Origin: Medicago truncatula
Lineage: Eukaryota; Streptophyta; Magnoliopsida; Fabales; Fabaceae
DNA: 64,000 nucleotides
Assembly (NCBI RefSeq): GCF_003473485.1
Contig: NC_053045.1
Coordinates: 24,340,494-24,404,493, forward strand
Direction of reading: 5' to 3'
Below the pieces are notes generated by a model. The model was not told where the DNA came from. It made no database searches and saw only the letters and a list, made by a program, of their open reading frames with translations. Of the stretch, positions 9,923-21,261 are shown piece after piece (position 1 is the stretch's first letter; each line of letters begins with the position of its first letter). Both the position numbers and the translations under genes were made by a program.

Positions 9923-12900
9923 TGTTATCATGGTTTTTGGGTGCCAAGCCATTAATTGGACTTGAACCTTTCGACCGTTGATATCTCTCTTTTTTCTTGG
10001 GAAGGGTAAAAGGAGAAAAACCCTTGAGTTTCCGAATTCGGGGGTCGGTTTTACTACGGGAAGGTGTTAGGCACCCGGAGTAACTATAGTCCTCTATAGG
10101 AGCCGTTTTCCTAAGTCTATATTCACGCTTATTTTTACTTACTTTTGAAAATGGGAGGTTTATTTAGTTAAGAATGGGGGGAAGAGATTGTAAGACTTAG
10201 ATTTTATTTCGGCTTGGATGAGTTTTGACTCATTGCCTACGTACCGTTTTACGGGATCAAAACCGGCGTAGTTCTTGTTAAAAAGACTTGTTTTTTGTTT
10301 TAATTGTTTAATTTTAAGTTTTGAGAAAAAGGGTTTTGAAGAAGGAGATTGGGAGGCTTCATGAGCATTAGATTTTAGCAAAAAGTGAGGTTTGATTAGT
10401 GATTAGAAAAAAAGTCTAAATGATTAAGATGAATTGAATTTTTCTTAAGAAAAAAAAAAAAAAAAGAAAGGAAAAAAAAAATGAAGTGTTGACTTCATAC
10501 TTATTAGGAAAGTTTTTGAAGTGAAGTTCAATTATTTTTTGAAAAAAAAGATGGATTTTCTCTAAGTGTTTAAAACCTAAACGCTTATTTAACCATACAA
10601 TCCTATGCATACATCTAAGGTGAGTGTGTGCGTGTCGGTGCATCATAGTGTCCATAGTCCATATTACAACAATTACCTAAATACATTCTATGGCCCCTTT
10701 GCCAAGCTACAAAATAGTGATGACAAATTACATCTCTAAATGAATTAAGACTTGGAAAAAAAATAAATGCTAGGCTAAAGAAGGTGGAGGGAATACTAAA
10801 TGAGATGCATGAAACATGGAAATAAACTTGTTAGTCAAAAGAAAGAACATAATAAGCACTGAGAAATAAAAGCATGCAAGATGGCACAAAAAGTTAACAA
10901 AATGACATTAAACCCTAAAAACTTAGGTATGAAACCTAAAGCATTCTTGGCCTCTAATTCTCATGCTTTAACAAATTTTGCAAGAGTTTTCTTTATCTCA
11001 AGTTATAGCATAGAATTATTGGAAACATGCAAACATGGTTTCATGCCATATTTTCTAGAATAAACTTGGCATTTTATATCTTTCAAAATATGCATATATT
11101 GTTCATAAAATCAAGCACTCATGAACCAAATCAAAACAGCAAATCAACATGAAATTATTGGCACAAATCTCTCATATTAACACGTCAAGTAGCTTTTATT
11201 TCATATTCTCACATCAAGGACAAATGTGTGAAGAAGAATCCATAACAAATAATTCAAAGAGAATTAAAATGCTATGAATTAATTATACAAAAATTTCATA
11301 GATCCTTAATGTTCAAAAATGTCATAAAAACACTAAGAAAATATCAAGAAACATGTGATAATTTTTGGAGGTTTTTTGGAGAAAATTTTAAGCATGCAGG
11401 GGTTCAAACAGCAAAGAAATATGGTGCAAATAGCAGGAAAACAAACAAAAAACGTAAAAGAACAAAGCCCAAACCAAAGGCCCAATACACTAGAAGATCC
11501 GGTTGCACAGGAACCATACGATTGATCCAGGATTCTGAAACCCTAGATCAGACGGCCAGGAATCAAAGGGGAATGGACCGGACTGGACCGGTCCGGTTCG
11601 CTGGCTTATAAAAAGGAAGGAGCTCCGGTTTATTTCATTTTGCTGCTCTCATTCTCTCTCTAACTCTTCTCTCTTCTCTCATCTCTCACCTCTCACTAAC
11701 TTCGCCGCCGGCGAGGATGAAGCTACGGCGGAGACCTTGAAGGTCCGCCGGAAACTTCATCTTCTCCGGCGAGTTCATGCAGTTTCCGGTGGCCTAAATT
11801 TCCAGATTTCAAAGATTCTTACTCCATTTGATTCGTCCTTTAACCCTAAACACGAATCCAGCAGTTGTTTTTTCAAATTCAAGTCGAAACGATGTAGATC
11901 TGGAAATTTGCCGTACGGCTTTGAATTTGATTTTGATTTTTTGAAAGATAACGTTTAGATCCTTGAAGATCTACATCATTTCGTTGTTTAACACCTCTTT
12001 GATGTTTGTTCTTGCTTTCAAAACTTAGATCCTTATGGATCTAGGTTTTGTGTTTACGGTTACGGTTTTGGCTTTGAATTCTGGAAATTTGGATCTGTTT
12101 TGCTTACGTGATTTTTAGGTTTAACAGTGATATTGCTTTTGAAAAAAGATTATGAGTTTTACCTAAGGTTTTGGTTGAAACCTTTAATGGAGAAATTCTT
12201 TGGAAAACTTCAATCTCTGATGCTACGTGATTTGGCTTTGAATCCGGAAATAAACCGGTGTTCCTGCTGGTTTCTTGCTTTATTGTCTTCTTCGCCGGTT
12301 TAAACCTTCATTATCTTTCTTTCTTCTTCGTCTTCCTCACTGTATCTTCGTGATCGGTGCTGGAGTTTGCCTTTGGCGAATTCGCACCTTGAATTGCGAA
12401 GATACTGATTCAATGATGATGATTCTTCAAAGAATCACTGAGAATCCATGAAAAATAGCTTGAATTTGTGTAGTTTCTGTTTCTGGAAAAGGTTAGGTTT
12501 ACGCCATTGATGAATGTTGAAGCTTTTTCTGTTTTGATTTGTAACTGACAAGAGAGAGTGTGACTCTGTGTTTATGAGTTGGCACTTGATGAATGGCTTT
12601 GAGTGGCACCGTGCACCTTTTATAGCATGACATGTGTGCCTCTGAACAAATGAGAAAGTGACACCTGGACCTGGAAAAAAAATGACACGGCCTTGGACAA
12701 AAAATGAAATTTGGACCTTTTTGCAAAAAACAAAACTTAAGGACTAAACTGCAAAATAAAATAAAAAAACTTGAAATGAAATAAAAAACAGTTTGGACAA
12801 AAATGCAATTTTGGGACCTCAATTGAGGGACCAAAATGCAATACAAAATAAAATTTGAATAAAAAACGTAATTTGACCAAACGTAAAGTGAAACAAAAAT

Positions 12901-13431
12901 AAAACTGACAAAACGGACTAAAACGAACCAATGGCCTAAATGAGGTACTTCAAAGTAACCTCCCCATGCCAAAATTTTATGTGAAATGACCAAAATGCCC
13001 CTAGGGCTAAAAATGACCTAAACAGAGCCAAATTGACTCGACACTGACTCAGATGCAAGTTTAAAATGAAATTAGCAAGGTTTACTGATGGAAAGTTAAA
13101 AATGAATTTAAAAAGACTCAGAGACAGTCACAAGGATGAAAATGGGTCCCACCGCAGGAAATGACCAAAATACCCTTCTGTATGACTTTTTGCAAATTTT
13201 GAAATAAACTGCAGAAAAAGCAATGTAATGATTCAGAGACACTTTTGAATGACTTACAAGACAAGTAAAGACAATTCGAAAGGTTTTATGCAAGAAAAAC
13301 ATAGGTAAAATTGTGATTGCAAATACTGCGAAGCAGAGACAATTTGAACTGTGCAGTTGAAGTTTGATAATTGACAAAGTTTGAAATGAAATTGGGCCCA
13401 GTATTTTTAGGTCCAAAAACAGGGTATAACA
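9923..13431 (+). mobile_element. Solo LTR, family B copy 1, 3,509 bp
   Basis: It starts TGTTATCATGG and ends AGGGTATAACA, with the 5 bp duplication AGTAT at 9918-9922 and 13432-13436. It contains the motif GGGAAGGTGTTAGGCACCC near 10058 that recurs in the copies at 43866 and 44462. A TATA box, CTTATAAAAAGG, near 11605 precedes a CT-rich stretch, consistent with an LTR transcription start about 1.7 kb in. There is no coding domain. The great length and this motif recall legume Ogre-type Ty3/gypsy LTRs, but that assignment is from memory and unchecked. Confidence 0.92.
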
Positions 13432-13835
13432 AGTATGCATGGGCTCAACAACTTACAACTTAGACAACTTCAACATCTTATATGACTCCAATATCTTGGA
13501 GCATCAACTTACAACTTTACAACCTAGACCAACACTTGCAATTAAATGATATTAATAAATCAATAACACCAGAGACAGCAGCATCAGCAACTTACAACAC
13601 AACCACATTAATACTAGCAACTTGGATGATATAAACAATAACAATTTCCATATCATACATTTTCAACACAATATATAAATATCTCAAACTAACCAACAAT
13701 CAATAATCATTTTGATTCAGGCTCTCTGTAAATCTGTGACTTAATAAACAACTTCAATTCCTATCCCAAGATCAACTCATAACATCACGTGCGACAAAGA
13801 TCGCAAGAAACACTAAGTAGGGCTGACTGCCACTG

Positions 13836-14250
13836 GGTACTCGTGAGGCGAGCCACTCTACTCGCTATGGCGAGTTCAGGAAAAGGGTTACTCGCTAGGG
13901 CGAGTTAGGTACTCACCGTGGCGAGCTAAAACTGATTGCTCTCGGGAGTTTGACATTTTTCATTCATAAATCCCATTTTTAACTTCTCTATGCCCAAATT
14001 AAATCTAAAAACTTGCTTAATCATTCCTAAACAGGTTAAGGCACTCAAAATCATCTAAAATTCGACCTCTAACATTAATTCTCGAAATCATGTTTTTCTC
14101 ACTGGGTAACTCGCTATGGCGAGTGATTCACTCGCCATGGCGAGCGACAACTGGGTCTACTCGCGAGGCGAGGGGATTCTACTCGTTAGGCGAGCGATGA
14201 AGTTCATCACTCGCGAGGGGAGGACAGCTACTCGCTATGGCGAGCGATGA
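13836..14250. repeat. Cluster of about ten CTCGC...GGCGAG hairpins (LTR A1)
   Basis: Short near-palindromes of two forms, CTCGCNATGGCGAG and CTCGCGAGGCGAG, occur about ten times. The arms are conserved and the central bases vary (TAT, TAG, CAT, CCGT, TGA). The rest of the LTR is AT-rich, so these GC-rich stems stand out. Confidence 0.88.
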
Positions 14251-15652
14251 ATGTCAGCTCAGGCAGAATGCAGATTTTCTCAAAACTCATCCAATTCCAT
14301 GGTTCTAACCTTAAAACTGATCATAATCATTGTTCTATGAATAGTCTAAGGTCTGAACACTAATTCTACATCAATTTAACAGGTTTCTACTTAATTGATC
14401 AATTCTTCAACTTTTAACCTAATCCTTAAATCCTCCAAAACTACATCCTACAACATGTTAAATCCAATTTCAGAATTATACAACTTAGAATTAAAGAAGG
14501 TTAGTCCCACCCTTACCTTAGGTTAATCAATTGCAAGCTTCTCCTCTCTAGTTCTTCTCTTCTCTTGGTTTCTCCTTTTTTTTCCAAAAACTTGTTTCAC
14601 GTGAAAACTATTCTGACTCTACTTTCTCCTATTTATTTCCTCAACCCTCTTTATCTTATTTCCACTTATCATACTAAACTCTTCTAAATTCCAAAACAGC
14701 CCCCACAACTTAATCTTATTTTATTTTTAAATCTTATTCTATTAAATAATAAAATAAGCCACTTAATAATTCAACAACACACATTACATAATCATATAAA
14801 TCACATAAGTCATATAAATAGACTCTAAACTCAATAAAATAATCAAATAATTAAATAGGGCGTTACACAAAGTAACATAACTTCTTCTAGTATTGTTTTT
14901 GTTTTCTGTTATCATTTTCATCTGCACAAAACAAGGATATTGGTGTTAGTTTGATCGAGTTGCTTATGTATAGTTTGTTTCATTTTTTATCATACTTTTA
15001 TGTATATATTATTATGGACTCACTTAAGAGGAAAGTTTATGCTAACCCCCCTTCAACTAACAATGAGGGTCAAAGTTCCAAAGCTATTTGGAGGGATCTT
15101 AAAGCCACTGAATACTTTATCAATGCATGTTTGGATCAAGTTACCAAGGGTCAACGTGTTGGTACTTGTTTTACCAAGAAAGAATGGCAAGGTATTGTTT
15201 CATAATTTAATGAACAAAGTGGACTGAATTATGACAAGGTAAAATTGAAGAATAGGTATGATAGCTTGAGAAAGGAATGGAAAGTATGGTATAACTTGTT
15301 TGAAAAATTTACCGGATTAGGATGAAATTTTGAGAAGAATACTGTTGATGCATCCAATGACTGGTGGGAGAAGAACGAATTGGTATGTGAATCACAAATA
15401 TCTTGTTTAGTAATAGTTTTATGTTTATATTTACAGTAGATTTATATGTTAGGTTATGAATATGCAGGAAAATCCACAATATGCAAAGTTTAGAGACAAG
15501 GGACTTGATTTTCCTCACCAACTAACCAAACTTTTTTTTTTTAACAAGACCAACTAACCACACTTGTCAAGGATGTAGTGGCTAATGGAGAGCATGCTTG
15601 GGCACCATCAAGTGGTGCATTGCCTAATGAGAACTTGGGTAATGATGATAAT

Positions 15653-17761
15653 TGTAACACCCCATTTTTCCAACTTAAAAATTTCATAAACATTTATCAG
15701 AGTAAACAATAGATAACGAGATATCACACTTCTTAAAAATCTTAAATAGATAAATAATAATTTATCCTTCAACATAAATCATCAACATAATAGCAGCGGA
15801 TTAAATTCTTCAACATAAATTGTCTTGGCACGCAGGCCTCATAAAAATCATCTCATAAGTTCAGTTAAACAACATAAAGACATAGCATATACGCAAAGGA
15901 AAGAGAAATAGCCACTAAAGATCCCCTCTTGTTACGTATCAGAGCAACCTAAGACTCAGTGAGGATAGGCCACTCACGACAGCAAACACAACAACCTACT
16001 CTTGATTACCTGCAAGTTACTCATACAAAGAGCAACATTTCCAAGCAGAAGGGGTGAGATTTCACAAAACAATAATATTAAGCATATAATTCAACAGTTA
16101 GATTTAACAACATAAAAACATCTTATTATTCATCATAGATAATAATATATCATAATCACTTCGTTAACAATTCATTTAAATAATCATAACTTCACAAATT
16201 ATCATCCTCGACTCAACAAATGCAACTATGCAACTTAGACCTCTTATATGCATGTGGTACCAATACAGGGCATCAAGCCCCCATCACTATTGAGTATTAA
16301 TATACTTCCAGGGCATCAAGCCCCCATCGCTATTTGAGCTAAAACTCCATCGTGTTGAGTACAAAGCTCTAGGGCATCAAGCCCCCAACAATGAAATGCT
16401 AATGCATGGACTCGACCTCTTAAACATCTTAAATCGACAACCTCTTATATAATCCAATAATTTGGAACATCATCATCTTCATCAACTTAGACCGACTCAT
16501 GCAGCTTAGTTAAATAACAACAGCAACATAGGCAGTATACAAAAACATCATGACATAATAATATCAAATGCAAGTCAACAACATCTTAATTATACATTCA
16601 TATCTCAAGTAATGCATATAACATTATATCAGATCATATTCAACATCAACACTTCTTAAACAGCTTCACAGATTATAGTTAACATCATCATTAAGTCTCA
16701 ATACCACCCCAAGGTTCAACTCTCAACAACTCGTGCAACAAAGGTCGCACAAACCTAACAAAGCACTCTGTTTCTGGGTCACTCGCGAGGCGAGAGCCTC
16801 TGCTCGCCGTGGCGAGTTCAGGTCAGATTCCCAAAAGTTCATTCTACGATCTTTCCAGGTTCAATCTCATCCTACATTCTTTCCTAATCATTATTAGACA
16901 TGTTCAGGCACTCAAAAGCATCTAAGGATCAACTCAAAAGTCAAAATCACGAAATCTTGTATGCTCTCTGGTCAAGCTCGCTAGGCGAGTTCATCTGCTC
17001 GCTATGGCGAGCTGCGACGTGCAACTCGCGAGGCGGGGAAAGGTTGCTCGCGAGGCGAGCGATGAAGTTCATCACTCGCCGTGGCGAGGATCATGGCTCG
17101 GGAGGCGAGCGATGAATGTCGCTACGGGCAGAAGTGCAGTTTTTCATAAAAATCACTAATTCTCATGGTTTAAAGCCTAACATTGATTCCAGAATTCATC
17201 ATAATCATTATCTAAGGTCTAGGGACAATTTCTACATCAATCTAACAACTTTTCACCGTTTAATCAACAATTCCACCAATTTGACCTAGTTTCCAATTCC
17301 TCTAAAATTCATCCTACATCATGTTAAACCTAACCATTGAATCACAGACTTAATAGAATTGCAAAGTTAGTCTCACCCTTACCTTAGAATGAAAATCGCA
17401 GCCCTTCTTGGTGGTTTCTCTTCTCTTGGCTTTTTCTCCTTCTTTTCCAAAAACGATCGTACGTACAAATGTTTTCTCTAAACTAGGTTTCCCTATTTAT
17501 ATCTCCTCCATCTATCTTATCTTATTTCTCTTTCTCCCCCAAAACTCTCTAAAATCTCAAAACAACCCTTAAACTCAATATTTATTTTATTTTCAAATCT
17601 TATTTTATTAAACAATAAAATAAGTCACAACTCCTCATAAATCACATAAAATCACCTCAATCATATAAACCTCTTAAATCACACATATATTATATAAATA
17701 TAATATAAACTCATATTAATAATTTCTAGACTCAATTAAATAATTCAAGGAGGGCGTTACA
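15653..17761 (-). mobile_element. Solo LTR, family A copy 2, 2,109 bp
   Basis: The ends are TGTAACACCCC and GGGCGTTACA, flanked by ATAAT at 15648-15652 and 17762-17766. It sits inside the coding sequence of the Harbinger Myb-like gene. The reverse complement has GATATAAATAGGG (17489-17501 region), a good TATA box, so the LTR is probably minus-oriented with a short U3 and a long remainder. No internal retrotransposon domain remains. Confidence 0.93.
16781..17109. repeat. Cluster of about eight CTCGC...GGCGAG hairpins (LTR A2)
   Basis: Equivalent of the cluster in LTR A1, with about eight stems such as CTCGCGAGGCGAG, CTCGCCGTGGCGAG and CTCGCTATGGCGAG. The number and the order of loop variants differ between the two LTRs. 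Confidence 0.88.
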
Positions 17762-19212
17762 ATAATGATGTTGGCTTGGATGTTGAAAGCTCGGGTGATA
17801 GTGAAGATGCAAGCATTGGAGCAATAACTGGTTTTGGAAATATTAACTTGAATACATCACAAGGATCTCCTAATCAAAGTAGTGGACAAAAGAGAGTTGT
17901 TGGGACTGATTAGAAAGGAAAGAAAAAGGTTACTCCTTCAACATCAATAGTTGTTAGCTGAGGCTGTTAATGTTATTGCGGAGACTTGCAAGTCACGGAA
18001 TGAGGCTATAAGTAATGCATCTATTGGTGAGGTGATGGCTGAGATTCAAACCATGGGGGCAGTTACTTCTGATTTAGAGTTTCATACAATGTGTTGTAAC
18101 TTAATGATGTTTAAGCCAACTAGGGAGATGTTTGTATCACTGCGGGGTTTTGAGGAAAGAAGGTTGATTTGGCTCAAATTTGCATCATTCAATCATACTC
18201 TATTCATGAGGCCGTAATTTGGAAAAAAAATTGGCTCAAGAATTGGTTTAGTGATGTGTCTTGGACTTAGCTTATGCTTTTGGACTTAGTTTACGTATTT
18301 GGTTGCTTAGTTTATGTATTTGGTTGATTGGTTTGTGTTTAGATCTTCATTATGCCGCACTATGTGTTTGGATTTTCCTCTAGAAATTCTCTATTAAGAA
18401 CTCAAGTAGTATGGTGATATAAACTTATGTATTATGCCTTATGAATTTGAATGAAGTGAATTTGTTACATGGTTGCCTCTGTTATTTTTTATATGTCTTA
18501 TGACTTATTGGTTATATTATTAAATGGTAATAGAAACTATTGTCTCTGGCAGACAAGTGTGAACCAGTTTGTGCTAAGATACAAAAGGATGTCCTGTATG
18601 TAGATGTGTTGAAGATTGTGACTACAACAAAATTATCACCTGTGTCAAGTAACAGAGCATCTTACAGAACCTGTTTGGCGCATGTATTATGCTAAAGTTC
18701 ACTTTTGTAGGTTTACCTTCTTAGTTGACATTCTCCTGTTTCTAGCTATTTTAAATTTTAGTTGTTTCTCGTTATCCATGTTAGTTTAGTAATCTAGTGT
18801 TAATATATGAGTTTGAAAGGTTGATGCTTCTATATCATGATTTTTCTAATAGTAGCTATTGGAACCTGTGAACTAATTACCTTCCTTTTATCTGATATAT
18901 AACAACCTTAATGCTATCTTGTACGTCCATTATGCATTCTTCATAATTGAAGGTAATTCAAGTAGCACAATGTCCTTATGTTGTTGTCTGCTACTAGTCA
19001 TTTATAACTGCAAAAGAGAAGATAAAACTTTTAAATGCCTCTGTGATATACAGGTACATACCTATGTGATATTAGTCTTTTGTGGAATAATCAATATCTC
19101 ATTCTGTTTTATAATGCGCATGTATTTTATATATTGTGATTTACTTGCTTTACTTCACAATGGGTGGTGAGTTTATATATTGTGATTTACACACAGGTCC
19201 ATCTTTATTAAA

Positions 19213-20370
19213 ATGAATGGTTGGAAGGAACATTTGGAACACAATACACAAGAAGAAGAAGATGATGATGATATATTTGAAGAATCATATTTTTTGACTG
19301 CACTACATGGTGAGTATGCAACAAAAATTTTATGCAAAGAGCCATGTAGAACCAGTGAGCTCACATGTCATGCATGTGTTCAAGAAATATTGCAAGGGAT
19401 TTCCACTCATTATTATGAGATGTTTCGAATGGAAAAACATATTTTTCATAAACTTTGCAATGAATTGCTGGAACATGATTTAAAGTCTTCTAAACATATG
19501 TTGAAGAAATGGTTGCAATGTTTTTGGTCGTTGTAGGCCATGGTGTCGATAGTAGAATGATTCAAGAAAGATTTCAACATTCGGGTGAGACTGTAAGTAC
19601 ACATTTCCATCGTGTACTTCATGCATGCCTTGAGTTATCCTTCAAATATATTAAACCCGAAGATCCTATATTTCGTGATTGTCATGCCAAAATAAAAAAT
19701 GATCAACGTTATTGGCCTTTTTTTAAGAATGCTATAGGAGCAATTGATGGTACACATGTGTCATGTGTAGTTAGTGCTAGTGAGAAACCAAGGTTTATTG
19801 GAAGAAAAGGATATCCAACACAAAATATTATGGTTGTATGTGATTAAAATATGTGTTTCACTTTTGTATTATCTGGTTGGGAAAGCACTGCCCCATGATG
19901 CCCATGTTTTTGGACAAAGCTCTTACTATTGCTAACCTTAACTTTCTGCATCCTCGTCAAGGTATGTTATATTGTCTTACTAGATATGATTTGTTATATT
20001 AACAATGAATTTATTTTCATATTTTAATAATTAATTTATTTTTAGGTAAGTATTATTTGGTGGATTTTGGTTATCCAACACCAATAGGTACATCGGTCCA
20101 TATAGATGTGAACGTTATCATCTTCTTGAATTAAGGCATTCAGGTGGGTTCGAAAATCATAATGAAGTATTCAATTACTATCACTCAAGTTTAGGATGCA
20201 CAATTGAAAAAACTTTTGGGGTATGGAAGAATAGATTTGCAATTCTGCGTCACATGCCTAAGTTCAAATATGAAAAGCAAGTTCATATCGTTGTCCAAAC
20301 AATGGCAATACACAACTTTATGAGAAGGATTGGTGAAATGGATGTTGATTTCAATCTTTATGAAGATTAG
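19213..20370 (+). pseudogene. PIF/Harbinger (HARBI1-like) DDE transposase, decayed
   Basis: The N-terminal part runs from MNGWKEHLEHNTQEEEDDDD through EMFRMEKHIFHKLCNELLE, a helix-turn-helix-like region. A frameshift near 19510-19530 moves the frame to FLVVVGHGVDSRMIQERFQH, and the DDE fold follows: AIDGTHVSC (first Asp), GRKGYPTQNIMVVCD, then SGWES and a CATGATGCC (His-Asp) second Asp just after a one-base insertion (~19890). After an intron with GTATGTT donor near 19961, VDFGYPTPIG leads to CTIEKTFGVWKNRFAIL with the catalytic Glu. The end is IVVQTMAIHNFMRRIGEMD. The family cuts at TTA/TCA-like sites. Several frameshifts make this copy inactive, but all three catalytic positions can still be recognised. 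Confidence 0.9.
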
Positions 20371-21261
20371 ATATACAATCATTCACCATGATATTATCAT
20401 AGATCAACTAACTTTGATCAATCCCAAAGTTTTAATGTAGCTTCTTCTTCGGAGATGGATCATGCCTGAAACTTAAGCCGCGATCAAATTATAGCATATA
20501 AGCTAAATAATTAGTTTTTAATAATTTTCAATATTATATTGCACTTGAACTTATATTATTTATTATCCATATGTAATATACTTTAGAGGCCTTCTATTTT
20601 ATTATACTAATTTAGAAATCTATGATTATGTATTAATAATTTACGTATATTTTCGTTTACAATTGTGTAATTTCTCATATTTTTTTATATCTTTTTATGC
20701 TTATATTATTATATTAAAAATCACCCAATTGATAAAAAAAACATTTATTAAAAATAACTCTTATAAATTAATATTATTTTAAATGAATTTTGGAACCAAT
20801 GAAATTTATGTATGATAAGTTGAAATAATTTTTTTATGAGAATGAGTTTTAAATACAATTAAAATGATAATTTAGTCATTACACATTCAAGATCATTTTG
20901 ATTCAAACTATCCAAACAACATCAACCCACATGAATCACTTATAGTAATGTATCCAAACATACATCAATTCACATCCAACTCACTTTTTACCAAAATCAA
21001 TTCTCTCAAACTCAATTCTCCCCGCCGCTATACCAAACACACACTCAGAAAATTTGTGTTTTAGAATTATTAATGACAATAAATGAAATTGGTAAAAGAC
21101 AATTGAAATGGAAAACGGGCAAGAAAAAGAAATATTGTGTTGTATTTAGAAAATTGGAGTTTTTTAATATATATTTTTTCTTATATATAAAGGGTGTTTG
21201 AGCCTTGTGGAATCATTATGTATCGAAAATTGTAGATTTGGGTTTGAGGGTTATTTTGAAA

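Larger units (their letters stand above)
9157..14877 (-). mobile_element. Solo LTR, family A copy 1 (interrupted)
   Basis: The ends are TGTAACACCCC and GGGCGTTACA, with a 5 bp target duplication CAAAG at 9152-9156 and 14878-14882. Excluding the nested LTR at 9923-13431 and its 5 bp duplication, the LTR is about 2.2 kb. No gag-pol sequence is present, so it is a solo LTR. A related copy at 15653 shares both ends, the GGCATCAAGCC repeats and the hairpin cluster. The TATA-like motif is best on the minus strand (RC of ~14620-14635; clearer in copy 2), suggesting minus-strand orientation. Superfamily not assigned. Confidence 0.9.
15015..18217 (+). pseudogene. Harbinger Myb/SANT-like DNA-binding protein gene, decayed
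   Basis: From MDSLKRKVYANPP the frame matches the Myb/SANT-like domain (Myb_DNA-bind_3 type) of PIF/Harbinger ORF1: an ACLDQVTKGQRVG segment, FTKKEWQGI, LNYDKVKLKNRYDSL, RKEWKVWYNLF, a TGLGWNFE-like stretch and WWEKNE. In-frame TAA (15203-15205) and TGA (15321) stops break it. An intron then leads to ENPQYAKFRDKGLDFP. The acidic middle is split at 15652 by a solo LTR and resumes at 17767 with DVGLDVESSGDSEDAS. The C-terminal helical part (AEAVNVIAETCKSRNEA ... EVMAEIQ) follows a stop and frameshift near 17910-17960. In live elements this protein works with the transposase in the nucleus and binds element ends. Confidence 0.88.
7826..21044 (+). mobile_element. PIF/Harbinger DNA transposon, split by nested LTRs
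   Basis: The ends GTATGTGTTTGG and CCAAACACACAC are inverted repeats (11 of 12), flanked by TCA at 7823-7825 and 21045-21047. It encodes, in plus orientation, a Myb/SANT-like protein and then a DDE_Tnp_4-type transposase, the two-gene layout of plant PIF/Harbinger elements. Removing the inserted LTRs (9157-14877 and 15653-17761, each with its 5 bp duplication) leaves about 5.4 kb, a normal length for the superfamily. Both genes carry stops and frameshifts, so this copy is dead, though it may be mobilised in trans. A paralogous empty site in the right flank supports the boundary (see findings). Confidence 0.93.

Noticed and set aside
11309-11611. 100-residue frame in the 3.5 kb LTR
   Set aside because: Lies in the U3-like part of a solo LTR upstream of its TATA box; composition follows local repeats.
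13836-17109. CRISPR-like spaced palindromes in the LTRs
   Set aside because: Plant nuclear DNA, irregular spacing, spacers not unique in a regular length, and located inside LTRs. Treated as LTR hairpin clusters.
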